A stretch of 64,000 bases of DNA. It comes from Flavobacteriaceae bacterium MAR_2010_188 (GTDB lineage Bacteria; Bacteroidota; Bacteroidia; Flavobacteriales; Flavobacteriaceae). The notes below the pieces were generated by a model. The model saw only the letters and a program-made list of their open reading frames with translations. It had not been told where the DNA came from and did no database searches. Shown piece after piece: positions 9,632 through 18,605 of this stretch. How positions within the stretch are numbered: the stretch's first letter is position 1; the number at the start of each line of letters is the position of its first letter. The stretch covers positions 2,630,001 to 2,694,000 of the forward strand of contig LT629302.1 of assembly GCA_900104375.1 (NCBI GenBank), given 5' to 3'. Both the position numbers and the translations under genes were made by a program.

Positions 9632-10369
9632 ATGAAAAAGAATGTAGTCAAAGTCCATCACCCCATGGACAATTCTTCTAACCAAAGAAGAAGGTTTTTG
9701 AAATTAAGCGGAATGGCATTAGCGGGGACTGGTTTGCTAGTTGCTTGTAGTAATGACGACGATGGAGGGATGAGAAATCCTGACGGAAATGTTTTTGATC
9801 TTGGATCAGGAGACTTAGGTATTCTTAACTATGCTTATGCTCTAGAACAATTAGAAGCAGATTTCTATACTAAGGTTGTAAATGGATCTTATTGGTCCGG
9901 TGCGGCTGATGAAGAAAAACAAATTTTACAAGACTTATATAACCACGAAGTAAATCATCGTGAATTCTTTAGTGCTGCTATTTCTGCAGCTGTCGGAGCA
10001 GACATGTCATTAAAGTTACCAACCCTAGAATTTGATTACGGTGGATTAAACTTTAACGACAGAGCATCTGTATTAGGTACTGCTAAAGTGCTTGAGGATA
10101 CAGGAGTTGCGGCTTATAATGGTGCTGGACAGTTTATTTCTAACCCAGATTACTTGGTTCTTGCAGGAAAAATTGTTTCTGTTGAAGCACGTCACGCAGC
10201 AGCTATTAGAGATTTATTGAATCCAGGATCAGCTGATTTCGCTGGCGACGATCAATTAGATAGCAATGGATTAGATAAAGCTTTAAAACCTGCTGCAATT
10301 TTAGATGCAGTTGGAGCTACAGGCTTTATTGTTACCCCATTCACTGCAACAAGTTTAAGAAACCTATAA
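9632..10369 (+). CDS. Exported ferritin-like domain protein (first of a tandem pair)
   Basis: A 245-residue protein with the PF13668-type ferritin-like fold (desiccation-related, Pcc13-62-like family). It starts with a twin-arginine signal (RRRFLKLSG) followed by a hydrophobic stretch ending in LLVACSN, a lipobox, so it is probably a Tat-exported lipoprotein. Paired helix motifs carry ligands suited to a di-metal centre: LEQLEADFY, NHEVNHREF and VEARHAAAIRD. Function in the family is poorly known; stress protection or metal binding is likely. It sits 13 bp before a paralogue in the same orientation, so the two are almost certainly co-transcribed. Confidence 0.85.
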   Translation: MKKNVVKVHHPMDNSSNQRRRFLKLSGMALAGTGLLVACSNDDDGGMRNPDGNVFDLGSGDLGILNYAYALEQLEADFYTKVVNGSYWSGAADEEKQILQDLYNHEVNHREFFSAAISAAVGADMSLKLPTLEFDYGGLNFNDRASVLGTAKVLEDTGVAAYNGAGQFISNPDYLVLAGKIVSVEARHAAAIRDLLNPGSADFAGDDQLDSNGLDKALKPAAILDAVGATGFIVTPFTATSLRNL

Positions 10370-10382
10370 AAAAGAAAACACT

Positions 10383-11219
10383 ATGAATATTATAAAATTT
10401 TTAGACGAGTTTACGAACGAAGGTCTATTGGAAAAAACGACATCAAGAAGGGGTTTAATGAACTCTCTTGGTTCATTTAGTAAAAGAGCAGCATTAGCAG
10501 CAGTTCCTTTTGGACTTGCCGGAGCTAGCAGCAAATTATATGCACAGAGCGCTAATGGTGACCCTATCGCAGCTTTACAATTGGCCCTTACCTTAGAATA
10601 TCTAGAAGCAGAATTCTACAATATGGGAACAGTGAGTGGCGGAATTGTAGAAACTCAAGGATCTGCAGCAGAACAAACAACGTTTAGGCAAATCGCTAAG
10701 CATGAAAACCAGCACGTTGCATTTTTACAAGGTGCATTAGGAGCAGATTCAATTGACTCACCAATGTTCGATTTTACAGTTGGTGGTGCATTTGATCCTT
10801 TCAATGAGGATTCTAACGTACCTGCTGAAACATCTTATGCACAGTTTTTGGCTTTAGCGCAAGCTTTTGAAGATACAGGAGTAAGAGCATACAAAGGACA
10901 AGCTGGTAATCTTATGGGCAATGACGCATTATTGACCGCGGGACTTCAGATTCATTCTGTTGAAGCAAGACATGCTTCACAAGTTAGAAGAATAAGAGGT
11001 CTTAAAGGGTGGATTACTCGTAACGAAAGAGGAGCTGGAATGCCAGAAGCAACACAAGATGTTTATAATGGTGAAGAAAACATTATGCAAGGTGGATTAG
11101 ATGTAACTTCTCTAGGAAGCGGCTCGCCATTTACTGTTGATGCCTCAACCCAAGCTTATGATGAAATACTCACAGGAGATGAAGCCGTAGATATTGCAAG
11201 CTTATTTATTACATCTTAA
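10383..11219 (+). CDS. Exported ferritin-like domain protein (second of a tandem pair)
   Basis: A 278-residue paralogue of the preceding gene. It shares LEYLEAEFY, KHENQHVAFLQ and VEARHASQVRR, the ferritin-like helix motifs. A longer N-terminus has SRRGLMNSLGSFSKR followed by a hydrophobic segment ending in LYAQS, which looks like a Tat-type signal with a signal peptidase I site. Unlike its neighbour it lacks a lipobox, so it would be free in the periplasm or released. The pair therefore seems built as one membrane-anchored and one soluble partner; this is inference. The transcript ends at a strong terminator at 11243-11270. Confidence 0.85.
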   Translation: MNIIKFLDEFTNEGLLEKTTSRRGLMNSLGSFSKRAALAAVPFGLAGASSKLYAQSANGDPIAALQLALTLEYLEAEFYNMGTVSGGIVETQGSAAEQTTFRQIAKHENQHVAFLQGALGADSIDSPMFDFTVGGAFDPFNEDSNVPAETSYAQFLALAQAFEDTGVRAYKGQAGNLMGNDALLTAGLQIHSVEARHASQVRRIRGLKGWITRNERGAGMPEATQDVYNGEENIMQGGLDVTSLGSGSPFTVDASTQAYDEILTGDEAVDIASLFITS

Positions 11220-11242
11220 GACTAAATAAGTTCAAATAATAA

Positions 11243-11270
11243 AAAAGCTGCTTTTATAGCAGCTTTTTTT
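11243..11270. terminator. Rho-independent terminator after the ferritin-like pair
   Basis: Nine-base arms AAAAGCTGC and GCAGCTTTT around a 7-base loop, followed by a T-run. A-rich sequence on the left side means it may also stop the convergent DUF5916 transcript. Confidence 0.8.
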
Positions 11271-11293
11271 ATGGAGTAAATTGAAATATAAAT

Positions 11294-13918
11294 CTAGAGT
11301 ACAAACCTATAAGTTGCCTTCAACAAGAAAATATTCTCAGGCTGTTTGTTTAAGATTTGATTGTCGAGACCATCGGTGAGTGACAATCTAGGGTCTGCAA
11401 GTCCATTAATTCCTTGTGACCAAACTAAAAATAATTCAGAACCTGGAATATATTCCCATCGTAAGACTAAATTGGATCTAAATTGCACTACCGAAAAGTT
11501 TGGATTATCAATTCTATAATCCACTGTGCCGTCTAAATTCTCATCGATATCATATGTTCTACTTCCTTCTGAATAAACAATTTGATTATCATCATATAGT
11601 TGATACCTGTCGTTAAGACGCGCTGCAATAGGATTGGTAACATACTTAAATTCTGAGTATCTCCCCCTTGAGATAAAAGGCTGTCCGTAATATTGGATTG
11701 AAAGATTAGGATTGATAATATAATTTACTCTTATGGAAGCATTAATGGTTTCATTATTTATCGATGAAATAATATATCTAGGCGATTCATTATAGGAGGT
11801 TTGAGTAACATACTGTGTTTTGCTAGGCCTCTTACTATATTCTGGACTAATGGAAATCCGAAGGGCATTTGTAGGCTGGTAGGTAACGTCTGCTTCTATT
11901 CTAAACAACGAGAAATTATCTTCTTTAGCCTGTGAGATAACGCCACCCAAACTTGTCCTCAACTTTTTTCGCTCATCTGTACCTACAAAAAGATATCCAA
12001 AATTTTCTTGGGAATAACGCCATCTTGGACCTCCTCTTAATTCTGTGTTTGAATATATTCTTGGTTTATGAGCTGCCCCAAAATTAAAGAACCAGTTTTT
12101 TAATGTTTGTATATTGCCATTTATCTCATATTGAATTCTATTATAATTACCCTCAAAATCGAATGCTGTAGATTGTTCAAGGCCTAAGCGCAAGCTCCTA
12201 AATGCCCCAAAAGGTTTTAAAGTATTATATCTAACATTTGCCTCTTGCCTTATGTCATCTGCTTGACGTAGAAAACCTACATCGTTGACTTCTAGTTCTG
12301 GAGAACGCCAAACCACTCTACCATCATAGGTCCAATTGCCACCCCCTTGTCTGCCTCCTTCTAAGCGGCCACCAGTACCAGTTAGTGAAGTTTTAGTTGG
12401 GTCTACCTCAACGTGGGAGGCATCCACCCTTTGAAAAAGATGCGTTAGTGAGCGCTGGGTATTCTCGATTGCTTCGGGTGTACCTTGCACGTGACTCACG
12501 GCGAAGTTTCCTCCTATATAATATTCCCTATTATACCATTGATGGGTAAAATCTAGACCTCCGGTGTAGGCCTCAGATCTGAGATATTGTAATTCATCAG
12601 CGTTATCACGGTTGGTAGCTGTAAACATGCCACCAACAAAGGTATTTCGTTCATTAAAATCCTTTTGCAACCTTCCAATGAAATAATTCGTAAGGGGTTC
12701 CACTAATTCTCTTCGCTCTTCTCCATTATTATTTATCGTCGAAAATTCTTTGGCCGTTACGCTTTCCAATACTCCAATGGCCCATCCATTTTTAGTCTTT
12801 CCTGAGAACTTTGCGGCTCCCAAAATCGTCGTGTTCTGGGGAAAATCTTCAAATTCACCTGGCTGAACACTGCTGAAACCTTGTGGATTTCTACCGATGC
12901 GCCTGCTATAAAAAAGGTTGTCCTGTCTGTCTGCAAACCTAAACTCAAAAATATTCTTATTCTCAACAAAAAACGGCCGTTGTTCTCTAAAGAAGATTTG
13001 AAAACCGTCTAATGCAATTGCCGCAGGATCAGCTTCTACCTGCCCAAAGTCGGGATTGACAGTAAGGTCTAAAGTCAAGTCATTTGTAATACCAATTTTT
13101 GCATCAAGACCAGCATTGACCTTAAAATCGCTGCCATCCCTAAAAGGGTTTCCCTTCTCCTCCGGGTAACTTTGATACTGACCCACCGTAAAAGGTTGAA
13201 TTTCCACTTGTTTCTGAGGAATTAGGTCTATTAGTCCATGAAGTTCACCAAATTGACTTACCAAGCCTGCAGAACCAGCAGGAATTCTTTTCCAAATGGA
13301 TACTTCATTCTTTCTAAAAATGTTTCTGAAAATGTTGATTCCCCATATCTGTTCGTTTTCCTTGCCGAAACGGAGTTGGGTAAAAGGTATCTTCATCTCT
13401 GCGGTCCAACCGTCCTCGCCTATGGCAGATTTGGTATACCAAATGGGATTATAACTGTCATCGATATCCTCACCGTTATTTGTCGCAATTTCATCTCCCT
13501 TAACCCCAGCTGCAGTAGTAGTGTAGATAAAGGCAGTACGTTTATCATGATAGCTGTCTATAGCAATATTGACCCTATCCCCTTCAAAACCATCACGTCT
13601 TGACAACCGCCTTACAATACTATCTGGTTGGGTGTCTAGAGCATGTATAGCGACATATAAAAATTTATCGTCGTAGAGTATCTTAAATTTTGTTTGTTGG
13701 TGAGGTGGTGTATTCTCATCCGGTTCTAACTCAATAAAATCTCCTCCCCACTCTACCCTATTCCAGATATCTTCATCAAGCATCCCATCTATGGCTGGCG
13801 CTTCTTCATTAAGGATACGCTGGGTGGTATACACTTTAGTTACATCAACTTCCTGCTTCTGCGCAGAAACAGCATATACATTTATTAGAATAAATAAGAT
13901 TGGAAAAAATTTGAACAT
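11294..13918 (-). CDS. DUF5916 outer-membrane protein with CBM9-like N-terminal domain
   Basis: An 874-residue secreted protein with a Sec signal peptide (first ~19 residues, ending AVSAQ). Residues about 40-220 form a CBM9-like beta-sandwich (DGMLDEDIWNRVEW; DKFLYVAIHALDTQPDS). The rest matches the DUF5916 region of Bacteroidota, with alternating aromatic beta-strands and a C-terminal aromatic/Leu end (KATYRFVL) suggesting an outer-membrane barrel. Proteins of this type are often annotated as hydrolases, but I see no catalytic motif. Function is unknown. It is a single gene, convergent with the ferritin-like pair. Confidence 0.85.
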   Translation of the reverse strand: MFKFFPILFILINVYAVSAQKQEVDVTKVYTTQRILNEEAPAIDGMLDEDIWNRVEWGGDFIELEPDENTPPHQQTKFKILYDDKFLYVAIHALDTQPDSIVRRLSRRDGFEGDRVNIAIDSYHDKRTAFIYTTTAAGVKGDEIATNNGEDIDDSYNPIWYTKSAIGEDGWTAEMKIPFTQLRFGKENEQIWGINIFRNIFRKNEVSIWKRIPAGSAGLVSQFGELHGLIDLIPQKQVEIQPFTVGQYQSYPEEKGNPFRDGSDFKVNAGLDAKIGITNDLTLDLTVNPDFGQVEADPAAIALDGFQIFFREQRPFFVENKNIFEFRFADRQDNLFYSRRIGRNPQGFSSVQPGEFEDFPQNTTILGAAKFSGKTKNGWAIGVLESVTAKEFSTINNNGEERRELVEPLTNYFIGRLQKDFNERNTFVGGMFTATNRDNADELQYLRSEAYTGGLDFTHQWYNREYYIGGNFAVSHVQGTPEAIENTQRSLTHLFQRVDASHVEVDPTKTSLTGTGGRLEGGRQGGGNWTYDGRVVWRSPELEVNDVGFLRQADDIRQEANVRYNTLKPFGAFRSLRLGLEQSTAFDFEGNYNRIQYEINGNIQTLKNWFFNFGAAHKPRIYSNTELRGGPRWRYSQENFGYLFVGTDERKKLRTSLGGVISQAKEDNFSLFRIEADVTYQPTNALRISISPEYSKRPSKTQYVTQTSYNESPRYIISSINNETINASIRVNYIINPNLSIQYYGQPFISRGRYSEFKYVTNPIAARLNDRYQLYDDNQIVYSEGSRTYDIDENLDGTVDYRIDNPNFSVVQFRSNLVLRWEYIPGSELFLVWSQGINGLADPRLSLTDGLDNQILNKQPENIFLLKATYRFVL

Positions 13919-14112
13919 GATTTAATTGATGACTTAATAATGATTTGCGGATAAAGCTATAATTACATAAAAGAGTGCTGCCGATTTTAATAAATATTTA
14001 ACGTCATAGTATATTTAGCAATTCGTATAATCCTCTAAATAACGGTATTTGCATTAGACACAAATTCAAATTACCAACAGTAAATTATTTTGAAAAATAT
14101 CCCTTTACACTA

Positions 14113-14143
14113 TTTGGTTATCAAATATATAATCGTAAATTTG
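14113..14143 (+). promoter_or_regulatory. Promoter of the rplM-rpsI operon
   Basis: TTTG at 14113-14116 and TAAATTTG at 14136-14143 with a 19-base spacer fit the Bacteroidota consensus. Transcription would start near 14149 and leave a leader of about 60 bases before rplM. Confidence 0.75.
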
Positions 14144-14176
14144 CAAACTCTTTTTTGGGAGAGGAATGTCAAATCT

Positions 14177-14194
14177 ACCCGTACCAATGCGGGT
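14177..14194 (+). promoter_or_regulatory. Hairpin in the rplM leader
   Basis: Arms ACCCG and CGGGT enclose an 8-base loop inside the presumed 5' leader of the L13-S9 operon. Ribosomal protein leaders often bind their own product to control translation; that role here is inference. Confidence 0.4.
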
Positions 14195-14211
14195 TTATAA
14201 ATATTTTTAGT

Positions 14212-14667
14212 GTGGATACATTAAGTTACAGAACAGTTTCGGCCAATAAGGCGACTGTAAATAAGGAATGGGTTTTGGTTGATGCCGACGGACACAATTT
14301 AGGGCGTTTAGCTTCTAAAGTGGCTATCTTATTAAGAGGAAAACACAAAACCAACTTTACACCTCACGTTGATTGTGGAGACAATGTTATCGTTGTTAAC
14401 GCAGATAAAATCAACTTAACAGGAAAGAAATGGACTGATAAGTCTTATATAAGACACACCGGATATCCTGGCGGGCAAAAATCATTAACTTCTCGTGAAG
14501 TATTTGATAAAAACCCAGCTAGCTTAATAGAAAAGTCTGTAAAAGGGATGTTGCCTAAGAATAAATTGGGCGCAGAACTTTTCCGTAATCTAAATGTAGT
14601 TGTTGGCGGCGAGCACAAATATGAGGCTCAAAAACCTAAGACTATTAACATAAACGAAATGATATAA
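14212..14667 (+). CDS. rplM: 50S ribosomal protein L13
   Basis: A 151-residue L13 of normal length; it binds 23S rRNA early in large-subunit assembly. The conserved segments KEWVLVDADGHNLGRLASKV, TPHVDCGDNVIVVNADKI, YIRHTGYPGG and GMLPKNKLG are all present. I chose the GTG at 14212 because flavobacterial L13 begins MDTLSY..; the frame extends upstream to 14155, but that part would lie in the leader hairpin. It overlaps rpsI by one base, in the usual L13-S9 operon. Confidence 0.95.
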   Translation: MDTLSYRTVSANKATVNKEWVLVDADGHNLGRLASKVAILLRGKHKTNFTPHVDCGDNVIVVNADKINLTGKKWTDKSYIRHTGYPGGQKSLTSREVFDKNPASLIEKSVKGMLPKNKLGAELFRNLNVVVGGEHKYEAQKPKTININEMI

Positions 14668-15053
14668 TGGAAGTAATTCACAAAATTGGTCGTAGAAAGA
14701 CCGCCGTTGCTCGTGTCTATGTTTCTCAAGGTAGTGGTAACATCACTATCAACAAAAAGGATTTAGCTGTATACTTCCCAACTGCTACACTACAGTACAA
14801 AGTAAACCAGCCTTTAAACTTGACAGAAAACAAAGATACTTTTGATGTTTCTATCAATGTATTTGGCGGTGGAATCACCGGTCAAGCAGAAGCTATTAGA
14901 CTTGCACTTTCTCGTGCTATGTGCGAAGTAGATGCTGAGAACAGATTGATCTTAAAGCCAGAAGGACTTCTTACCAGAGATCCAAGAATGGTTGAGCGTA
15001 AAAAATTCGGTCAGAAGAAAGCTCGTAAGAAATTCCAGTTCTCTAAACGTTAG
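14667..15053 (+). CDS. rpsI: 30S ribosomal protein S9
   Basis: A 128-residue S9 with the N-terminal IGRRKTAVARVY and the C-terminal tail KFGQKKARKKFQFSKR, whose last Lys-Arg contacts the P-site tRNA. Its ATG overlaps the rplM stop by one base (TAATG), indicating translational coupling. A short hairpin with T-rich tail follows at 15072. Confidence 0.96.
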   Translation: MEVIHKIGRRKTAVARVYVSQGSGNITINKKDLAVYFPTATLQYKVNQPLNLTENKDTFDVSINVFGGGITGQAEAIRLALSRAMCEVDAENRLILKPEGLLTRDPRMVERKKFGQKKARKKFQFSKR

Positions 15054-15071
15054 AAAACTTATACAGAATAT

Positions 15072-15095
15072 GGTCTTTCATCAGACCTTTATTGT
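15072..15095 (+). terminator. Weak terminator or attenuator between rpsI and rpsB
   Basis: Five-base arms GGTCT and AGACC around a 6-base loop, followed by a T-rich stretch. The stem is short, so partial read-through into rpsB is possible. The rest of the 206-base gap (15054-15259) shows no gene and could hold an S2 leader. Confidence 0.4.
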
Positions 15096-15259
15096 TTTAT
15101 ATTTTTCAGGTTTTAAACTTGAAGTCATTAAAAATCCAGAAATGGTAATCACTGAGCAAAAAGTTTGTTCAGGATTTGGTTTAGCATCTAAATGAACAAG
15201 GCCGTTTATCGCCACTTGCTCATTGGCTAATTTTAAGAACGTAAACTAATACAAACATT

Positions 15260-16108
15260 TTGAGAGTAGAAATCAAAGAATTATTGGATGCAGGTGTGCA
15301 CTTTGGCCACCTTACAAGAAAGTGGGACCCAAACATGGCTCCTTACATTTATATGGAACGTAACGGTATCCATATCATCAACCTTTACAAAACAGCAGCA
15401 AAAATTGAAGAAACCAATGCAGCATTGAGTAAAATCGCTGCGTCTGGAAAGAAAATCCTTTTTGTTGCAACCAAAAAACAGGCTAAAGAAATCGTTGCGG
15501 ACAAAGCTGCGGGAGTGAATATGCCTTACATCACTGAAAGATGGCCTGGTGGAATGCTTACCAACTTCATTACTATTAGAAAAGCGGTTAAGAAAATGGC
15601 TTCTATCGATAGAATGAAAAAAGATGGTACGTTCGATTCTTTATCTAAGAAAGAAAAACTTCAGATTGACCGTCAAAGAGCTAAGCTAGAAAAGAATTTA
15701 GGTTCTATTAGCGACATGACCCGTTTACCTGGTGCGCTTTTCGTGGTGGATATTAAGCGTGAGCACATCGCGATTAAAGAAGCCCAAAAATTAAATATTC
15801 CAATCTTTGCGATGGTAGATACAAATTCTGACCCACGTCAAGTAGATTATTTAATTCCTTCTAATGACGATGCATCTAAATCGATTGAAAAAATCATGAC
15901 TTTGGTTACTGATGCAGTAGCAGATGGATTGGCAGATCGTAAATCAGAGAAATCAGAGAAATCAGAGAAAGAAGGAAAATCTGATAAGCCTAGAGTGAAG
16001 AAGTCTGAAAAATCTGAAAAGAAAGAAGACAAAAAAGAAGAGAAAAAATCTGATAAGCCAAAAGCAGCAGCTAAGAAAAAAGCTGCAGTTTCTGACGAAG
16101 AAGAATAA
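15260..16108 (+). CDS. rpsB: 30S ribosomal protein S2 with repetitive charged tail
   Basis: A 282-residue S2; the core to about residue 225 is standard (LLDAGVHFGHLTRKWDPNMAPYIY; ERWPGGMLTNF; DTNSDP). The start is a TTG at 15260; there is no in-frame ATG between the upstream stop and the conserved core. The C-terminal ~50 residues are a Lys/Ser/Glu-rich low-complexity tail built on KSEK repeats, encoded in part by tandem 9-base units from 15941. S2 tails are variable, and this one is probably disordered. It is followed by tsf, the usual order. Confidence 0.95.
   Translation: MRVEIKELLDAGVHFGHLTRKWDPNMAPYIYMERNGIHIINLYKTAAKIEETNAALSKIAASGKKILFVATKKQAKEIVADKAAGVNMPYITERWPGGMLTNFITIRKAVKKMASIDRMKKDGTFDSLSKKEKLQIDRQRAKLEKNLGSISDMTRLPGALFVVDIKREHIAIKEAQKLNIPIFAMVDTNSDPRQVDYLIPSNDDASKSIEKIMTLVTDAVADGLADRKSEKSEKSEKEGKSDKPRVKKSEKSEKKEDKKEEKKSDKPKAAAKKKAAVSDEEE
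15941..15967 (+). repeat. Tandem 9-bp repeat inside rpsB
   Basis: Three uninterrupted copies of AAATCAGAG encode KSE-KSE-KSE. Imperfect relatives (AAATCTGA) continue to about 16060. Slippage would change length by whole codons and keep the frame. Confidence 0.7.
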
Positions 16109-16218
16109 AAACATCAATATAACAATTTAAGGGTCGTTACAATCTTTTCGTCGCTAGCTGCAAAGCAGAAGCAGAAAAAATTCTAACGGCTTTTTCTTAA
16201 TAAAAAATTATAGAAATT

Positions 16219-17043
16219 ATGACTAAAATAACAGCAGCAGAAGTTAACAAACTAAGACAAACCACCGGAGCCGGGATGATGGATTGCAAAAAAGCTTTAG
16301 TAGAAGCAGACGGCGATTTTGACAAGGCGATTGAAGTACTTCGTAAAAAAGGTCAAAAAGTTGCTGCAAACAGAGCTGATAGAGAGTCTACTGAAGGCGC
16401 TGCCATTGCAAAAGTAAATGACGATAACACCGTTGGTGTAGCAATCGTTTTAGGTTGTGAGACTGATTTCGTTGGTAAAAATGAAAGCTTTGTAAAGTTA
16501 GCTGAAGATTTGGCGGAGCTTGCTCTTAAATACGATAGCAAAGAAGCTTTTCTGGAAGCAGACTTTAATGGGTTGAGCGTTTCTGACAAATTGATCGAGC
16601 AAACTGGAGTTATTGGTGAGAAATTAGAAATCAATGCGTTTGAAAAAGTTGAAGCTCCTTTTGTTGGTTCATATATCCACGCAGGAAATAAAATTGCAAC
16701 TTTAGTTGGTCTATCCACTAAAGCTAAAGGTGCTGATGTTGTTGCGAAGGACGTGGCGATGCAAGTTGCTGCAATGAACCCGATTGCATTAAACGAAGAA
16801 GGTGTAGATGCTTCTACCATCGATAAGGAAATTGAAATCGCTAAAGATCAATTACGTGCAGAAGGAAAGCCAGAGGCTATGTTAGACAACATCGCAAAAG
16901 GTAAGTTGAATAGATTCTTTAAAGACAATACGTTAGTTAACCAAGATTTCATTAAGGATAGCAAACAAAGTGTTTCTCAATATGTTCAAACGATTGGTAA
17001 AGACGTAAAAGTTACCGATTACAAGCGTGTAGCCTTAGGTTAA
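16219..17043 (+). CDS. tsf: Elongation factor Ts
   Basis: A 274-residue guanine-nucleotide exchange factor for EF-Tu. The N-terminal UBA-like domain has LRQTTGAGMMDCKKAL and the core has the TDFVGKNESF region that contacts EF-Tu. It lies 110 bp after rpsB in the conserved rpsB-tsf operon and is closed by a strong terminator at 17066. Start ATG at 16219 matches the family. Confidence 0.96.
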   Translation: MTKITAAEVNKLRQTTGAGMMDCKKALVEADGDFDKAIEVLRKKGQKVAANRADRESTEGAAIAKVNDDNTVGVAIVLGCETDFVGKNESFVKLAEDLAELALKYDSKEAFLEADFNGLSVSDKLIEQTGVIGEKLEINAFEKVEAPFVGSYIHAGNKIATLVGLSTKAKGADVVAKDVAMQVAAMNPIALNEEGVDASTIDKEIEIAKDQLRAEGKPEAMLDNIAKGKLNRFFKDNTLVNQDFIKDSKQSVSQYVQTIGKDVKVTDYKRVALG

Positions 17044-17065
17044 TTTTATTGAAAATATAGAATTG

Positions 17066-17094
17066 AAAGCCCCATTTTGGGGCTTTTTTATTTT
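17066..17094 (+). terminator. Rho-independent terminator of the rpsB-tsf operon
   Basis: Eight-base arms AAAGCCCC and GGGGCTTT with an ATTTT loop, followed by a T-run. Confidence 0.9.
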
Positions 17095-17128
17095 TAACCT
17101 TTTCTTGAACAGATTTTATTTTCTAAAG

Positions 17129-17161
17129 TTTGGAATCATATAGGCCTTTTAATTAGTTTTG
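17129..17161 (+). promoter_or_regulatory. Promoter of pyrH-frr
   Basis: TTTG at 17129-17132 and TAGTTTTG at 17154-17161 with a 21-base spacer, within the range known for Flavobacterium promoters. The start codon follows 24 bases later. Confidence 0.7.
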
Positions 17162-17185
17162 TCATACTCAAAAAAACACTCCTTG

Positions 17186-17893
17186 ATGAAATATAAAAGA
17201 ATCCTCCTAAAATTATCCGGTGAAGCGCTCATGGGCACAAGGCAGTACGGCATTGACCCTTTAAGATTAGCCGAATATGCAGAGGATATTAGAACCATCA
17301 TCGAGAGTGGCGTAGAAGTAGCCATTGTAATCGGTGGTGGCAATATCTTTAGAGGTGTTGCTGGCGCAAGTAACGGTATGGACCGAGTACAAGGAGATCA
17401 TATGGGAATGCTAGCTACAGTTATAAACGGTTTAGCATTACAGAGCGCCTTAGAAGATGCCGGAGTACCTACCAGATTACAATCGGCCATTAGAATTGAA
17501 GAAGTTGCCGAGCCTTTTATAAGAAGAAAGGCAATACGACATCTCGAAAAAGGCCGAGTGGTAATCTTTGGTGGAGGTACCGGGAATCCATATTTCACTA
17601 CGGATTCCGCAGCAGTTCTTAGAGCAATTGAGATGCAGGCAGATGTAATTCTTAAAGGAACCCGCGTCGATGGGATTTACAATACCGACCCAGAAAAAGA
17701 TACCAAAGCCATAAAATTTGATCATATTACCTTTGCAGATGTAATTAGAAAAGGACTTAAGGTTATGGATACTACCGCTTTCACTTTAAGCCAAGAGAAT
17801 AAGTTGCCCATTATAGTTTTCGACATGAACAAACGTGGAAATTTATATAAAGTAGTTTCTGGCGAGAACGTAGGAACAAAGGTTAATCTATAA
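17186..17893 (+). CDS. pyrH: UMP kinase
   Basis: A 235-residue bacterial-type UMP kinase of the amino-acid-kinase fold, converting UMP to [23 protein letters not shown] and [14 protein letters not shown] are the family's nucleotide and UMP-binding motifs. I chose ATG at 17186 ([13 protein letters not shown]..) as the typical start; an upstream TTG at 17159 would overlap the promoter. It is followed 48 bp later by frr, as in many bacteria. Confidence 0.95.
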   Translation: MKYKRILLKLSGEALMGTRQYGIDPLRLAEYAEDIRTIIESGVEVAIVIGGGNIFRGVAGASNGMDRVQGDHMGMLATVINGLALQSALEDAGVPTRLQSAIRIEEVAEPFIRRKAIRHLEKGRVVIFGGGTGNPYFTTDSAAVLRAIEMQADVILKGTRVDGIYNTDPEKDTKAIKFDHITFADVIRKGLKVMDTTAFTLSQENKLPIIVFDMNKRGNLYKVVSGENVGTKVNL

Positions 17894-17941
17894 ACTAAAA
17901 GGCATTCTTTTTGAGAAGTAGAATTTTCAATATTTAAAATT

Positions 17942-18499
17942 ATGAACGAAGAAATTAAATTTATTTTAGATACGGCAAAGGAAGCAATGGACGCCGCATT
18001 AAAGCATTTAGAAAAACAATTGGTAAACATTAGAGCTGGTAAAGCCAGCCCTGCAATGTTAGGTAGCGTTATGGTAGATTACTACGGTAGCCAAACGCCA
18101 TTAAGCCAAGTTGCAAATATAAATACCCCAGACGGCAGAACGATTTCTGTTCAGCCATGGGAAAAGAAAATGATACAGGAGATAGAACGTGGGATTATGC
18201 TTGCAAATTTGGGCTTCAACCCAATGAATAATGGTGAAATGGTCATTATAAATGTTCCGCCACTAACCGAAGAAAGACGTATAAGCTTAGCAAAACAGGC
18301 AAAAGCTGAAGCAGAAGATGCCAAGGTCGGGGTTAGAAGTGCCAGAAAAGATGCCAATAACGAGATTAAAAAACAAGAAGAAGCTTCTGAAGATCTCAAA
18401 GCAAATGCCGAAATCGACATTCAGAAACTTACCGATACCTATGTTACCAAAATAGACAGTATTTTAGAGCTGAAAGAAAGAGAGATTATGACGGTATAA
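17942..18499 (+). CDS. frr: Ribosome recycling factor
   Basis: A 185-residue RRF, the standard length. It splits post-termination ribosomes together with EF-G. NIRAGKASPAML, TPLSQVANI and the C-terminal helix (DSILELKEREIMTV) are conserved. It is co-transcribed with pyrH and ends before a terminator hairpin at 18547. Confidence 0.96.
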   Translation: MNEEIKFILDTAKEAMDAALKHLEKQLVNIRAGKASPAMLGSVMVDYYGSQTPLSQVANINTPDGRTISVQPWEKKMIQEIERGIMLANLGFNPMNNGEMVIINVPPLTEERRISLAKQAKAEAEDAKVGVRSARKDANNEIKKQEEASEDLKANAEIDIQKLTDTYVTKIDSILELKEREIMTV

Positions 18500-18544
18500 C
18501 AATCCACCGGCATCATCCTTAAACTTAATAGGATTATTAATACT

Positions 18545-18577
18545 AAGCATTACCGACGGGTAGTGCTTTGTTTTTTC
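18545..18577 (+). terminator. Rho-independent terminator of pyrH-frr
   Basis: Arms GCATTACC and GGTAGTGC (one T-G wobble) around a GACG loop, flanked by AA/TT and followed by TTTGTTTTTT. Confidence 0.8.
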
Positions 18578-18578
18578 C

Positions 18579-18586
18579 TACCTTTG
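18579..18586 (+). promoter_or_regulatory. Candidate -7 box (TACCTTTG) of the MMPL transporter gene
   Basis: It matches TAnnTTTG and lies 19 bases before the ATG at 18606, directly after the frr terminator. No TTTG partner at the usual distance. Confidence 0.4.
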
Positions 18587-18605
18587 GCCATCCTTTTCCA
18601 ACTTT

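Noticed and set aside
14992-15195. 67-codon frame after rpsI
   Set aside because: Out of frame with the end of S9 and runs through a hairpin and non-coding spacer; the residues show no protein-like pattern.
16353-16820. 155-codon frame on the minus strand inside tsf
   Set aside because: Antisense shadow of EF-Ts, caused by its codon use; no start signal or family.
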